NCBI GenBank assembly: GCA_045594245.1
Contig: JAZNYG010000058.1
Coordinates: 1 to 18,197 of the forward strand
Origin: UBA1189 sp045594245
GTDB lineage: Bacteria; Bacteroidota; Bacteroidia; Bacteroidales; Bacteroidaceae
Direction: 5' to 3'
DNA length: 18,197 nt
The notes beneath the pieces were generated by a model. The model saw only the letters and a program-made list of their open reading frames with translations, was not told the DNA's origin and did not search any database. Positions 17,201 through 18,197 of the stretch are shown in pieces. A program made the translations under genes and the position numbers. Positions within the stretch are counted from its first letter, which is position 1; every line of letters begins with the position of its first letter.

Positions 17201-17583
17201 GACACCTCACGCTCCGGGATAGCCAAACCGCCGGAGTTGATACGGCGTTGCGACACAATGGTCACCTCGGCAATCTCATTCTCCGACTTCATGTGTATGG
17301 TATACTGCTCGCGGTCAATAGGGAGCAATACTGTTGTGCACCCCACAAAGCTGAAGCGTATCTTGTTCTTCGGATTCTTCACTCGCATGGTAAAGTTACC
17401 ATTGAGGTCGGTAGTGGCCGATTCTACAATACGGTCAGTACCATCCATCTCACACACATTCACACCAAGCAACGGTCCCCAATCATCAGAAACAGTTCCG
17501 TATACTTGGGTAATCTGTGCCCTAAGCTGCACTGTAGTCAGTAGCAGCGCCATCATTGCGATAGTTCTCAATATGTTTTTCAT
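14251..17583 (-). CDS. SusC/RagA-family TonB-dependent outer-membrane receptor 1
   Basis: A 1110-aa TonB-dependent transporter of the SusC type. The signal peptide covers residues 1-22 (TTVQLRA, then Gln23). A carboxypeptidase-regulatory-like domain follows (about 27-100, VYGTVSDDWGPLLGVNVCE…DLNGNFTMRV). The plug domain carries the canonical IESITVLKDAAATAIYGSQG motif starting near residue 224 and ANGVIELTTKRG just after. The barrel contains NNTDWAKAVTQVGLRQNHHI and a Ser/Gln/Gly-rich loop (TTGQSSSQSSSGHGLPTGG). An EF-hand-like acidic loop DINHDGNINALD lies near 926-937, as in many SusC proteins, and the protein ends SFTLGLSVDF. ATG 17583 is 14 bases after the stop of the upstream fasciclin gene, with no strong Shine-Dalgarno sequence, as is usual in Bacteroidota. 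The susD1 start follows its stop almost directly. It imports whatever SusD1 binds. Its sequence is quite different from SusC2 in the plug and regulatory domains. Confidence 0.96.
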   Translation of the reverse strand: MKNILRTIAMMALLLTTVQLRAQITQVYGTVSDDWGPLLGVNVCEMDGTDRIVESATTDLNGNFTMRVKNPKNKIRFSFVGCTTVLLPIDREQYTIHMKSENEIAEVTIVSQRRINSGGLAIPEREVSFAAQTLSTEGFEGLGINTIDEALQGRISGLDIVSVSGNLGAGTTMRLRGASTVSTLTSSNPLIVVNGNTWNVDMSDFDVQSANDEQFAQLLNINPEDIESITVLKDAAATAIYGSQGANGVIELTTKRGKQGKPQLAYTMRMTGTYQPQGYQLLDGDDYTMLLKESYFNPTQSDAAANIRELNYDKNFSEYEQYNNNTDWAKAVTQVGLRQNHHISVSGGGEKASFRISGGFDNETGSVIKQHLSRFSTRVALDYYVSQRISIATNFSLTYTKNDRNYDNLLSLAYKKMPNMSIYEQDPITGVDTDRYYTMLQSASKEFNGSGNNPNQKDYVNPVASAHLAINNQKTYDIMPELQIKYRLLGLDDESWQLNWDGRFYMNLFNDYVDQFYPSELKTVAWNAGVNSAYAASSKSVALNTKQTVTLIPHFNNPDHSLMAMGRMEMTTGQSSSQSSSGHGLPTGGITSPNAGGVITGQSTGYSRWRSLYYTFSTHYAYKSKYMFDFSVRVDGSTKFGPGKRWGVFPAVSLRWNVIDEEWMEPTKDWLSMLSIRPSWGRVGNAPNADYLYESKYGVGNRYLDMSSMSPLNIRLSDLRWEKVSTYDVGMDIGFFEDKLNVTLDWYNSKTEDMLMPDVRIPSSTGYKTLPVKNVGSMRNTGWELNIDTREVVKRGKFGFDFNLAFGNNYNEILEMDPTVLKSLNSDFNYGNREVLQRVQIGNPFGAIYGFRYKGVYQYNYETVADMSHDERAEFLADGKTAPIVLNADGSMVYDEDGLPLQMMYNYSNEGTTLPYEFKGGDAIYEDINHDGNINALDIVYLGSSLPKLTGGFGFNLKYAKWRLNTQFNYRVGNKILNLARLDAEAMIGNNNQSKAVNHRWRKEGDNTSIPRAMFGAGSNYNTLISDRFVEDGSFLRLNYIQLSYELNRDWVKSLGLRGVRCYMSANNLFCLTRYKGVDPEVGYGGYGVASDGGQTPRAKSFTLGLSVDF

Positions 17584-17597
17584 CTTCGTCTGCTACT

Positions 17598-18197
17598 TTA
17601 GTTATTTGTATTCCAGTTTATCTCTTCTCTCCATGGTTTCTTCTGACTCTTATCATATAGGAGTACGCCATCGATCTGATGAACTACAACGTCCGAAGCA
17701 TTGTATATCTCGGTACGTTCGTTAGCACCAGAGCCCATGGTCTCAATCCAATACTCGCGTCCCATGATATTGTACAGGCCATTCTCGGTCATTACTTTTC
17801 GGGGAGTTTCATTCACTTGATCCTTCATGGTCATCTGATAATCATCGGCATCAACCGTCACGCTATAGAATCGTTTGTTGGCTGTATTCATCTTTGAAGT
17901 CTCATACTTGCCATCGCTCACAGGCTCACCACCGATAAAGATGGCATTATCCTGGATGTGATAACGCAAGAAGTCGGTGATGCGGGCTGCCACCTTCGTC
18001 TGTGCTGCCTTCAATGCTGCTGCATCGCCACCAAAGTCATCGGCAGTCAGACTCTCATAGTCGTCCCATGTAGGCAACAAGCCTTCATCATGCAACTGCT
18101 GTATAGCCTCGTTAGTAGGCACATAGATGGTATAGTTATACGCATCGAACAGGCTGATGTTACGGTCGATACAGGTATATCGTCCACTCATCTTCTC
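17598..18197 (-). CDS. Fasciclin (FAS1)-domain protein, C-terminal part (cut by window edge)
   Basis: The frame is open to the right window edge, giving 199 residues of the C-terminal end. The ATG at 18191 is an internal Met, since two more codons (E-K) precede it and the FAS1 domain is already under way. The visible part is one nearly complete FAS1 domain, with H1-type motif LFDAYNYTIYVPTNEAIQQL (about residues 17-36 from the edge), FLRYHIQDNAIFIGGEP in the middle, and the closing VVVHQIDGVLLYD near 170-182. It then ends with a short charged tail (KPWREEINWNTNN). Judging from the two complete fasciclin proteins in this locus, the missing part probably holds a lipoprotein signal and a further FAS1 domain. 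It sits 14 bases ahead of susC1, so it is probably in the same operon. The role is inferred to be surface binding or adhesion. Confidence 0.85.
   Translation of the reverse strand, partial: EKMSGRYTCIDRNISLFDAYNYTIYVPTNEAIQQLHDEGLLPTWDDYESLTADDFGGDAAALKAAQTKVAARITDFLRYHIQDNAIFIGGEPVSDGKYETSKMNTANKRFYSVTVDADDYQMTMKDQVNETPRKVMTENGLYNIMGREYWIETMGSGANERTEIYNASDVVVHQIDGVLLYDKSQKKPWREEINWNTNN

Overview
The window is an 18.2 kb piece of a Bacteroidota genome, most likely Bacteroidales and plausibly a Prevotella-type gut or oral species (inferred). The grounds are two SusC/SusD pairs, fasciclin (FAS1) lipoproteins whose lipobox Cys is followed by X-Asp, signal peptides cleaved before Gln, and no strong Shine-Dalgarno sequence before the starts I inspected. 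Every convincing gene is on the minus strand, so the biological order runs from high to low coordinates. I see no tRNA, rRNA, transposase, integrase or CRISPR array.

Upstream block (18197 to 3701): a fasciclin-domain gene cut by the window edge, SusC-like receptor 1, SusD-like lipoprotein 1, two more fasciclin-type lipoproteins, SusC-like receptor 2 and SusD-like lipoprotein 2. Gaps are only 1 to 29 bases, so this reads as one long operon whose promoter and any regulator lie upstream of the window. It resembles a polysaccharide-utilization-type locus, but no glycosidase, lyase, esterase, sulfatase or sensor/sigma regulator is visible here. Three fasciclin proteins are interleaved with two clearly different SusCD transporters. 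The expected roles are ligand capture at the cell surface (fasciclin and SusD lipoproteins) and TonB-dependent import through the outer membrane (SusC). The substrate cannot be read from the sequence.

Boundary (3700 to 3581): a 120-base gap holds four 22-bp tandem repeats. The unit nearest susD2 belongs to a 32-base inverted repeat followed by a T8 run on the transcribed strand, so it probably acts as a terminator or attenuator.

Downstream block (3580 to 1): a small secreted protein with a C-terminal tail like a sorting or anchoring domain, two paralogous secreted proteins with HExxH zinc-peptidase signatures (547 and 421 aa), and the first 63 codons of another small secreted protein that resembles the first one. 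A nine-copy 7-bp tandem array lies between the last two genes and supplies the last five codons and the stop of the 421-aa gene. One inferred picture is that secreted metallopeptidases release material that the FAS/SusCD system captures and imports. The block boundary means co-regulation of the two halves is not assured.
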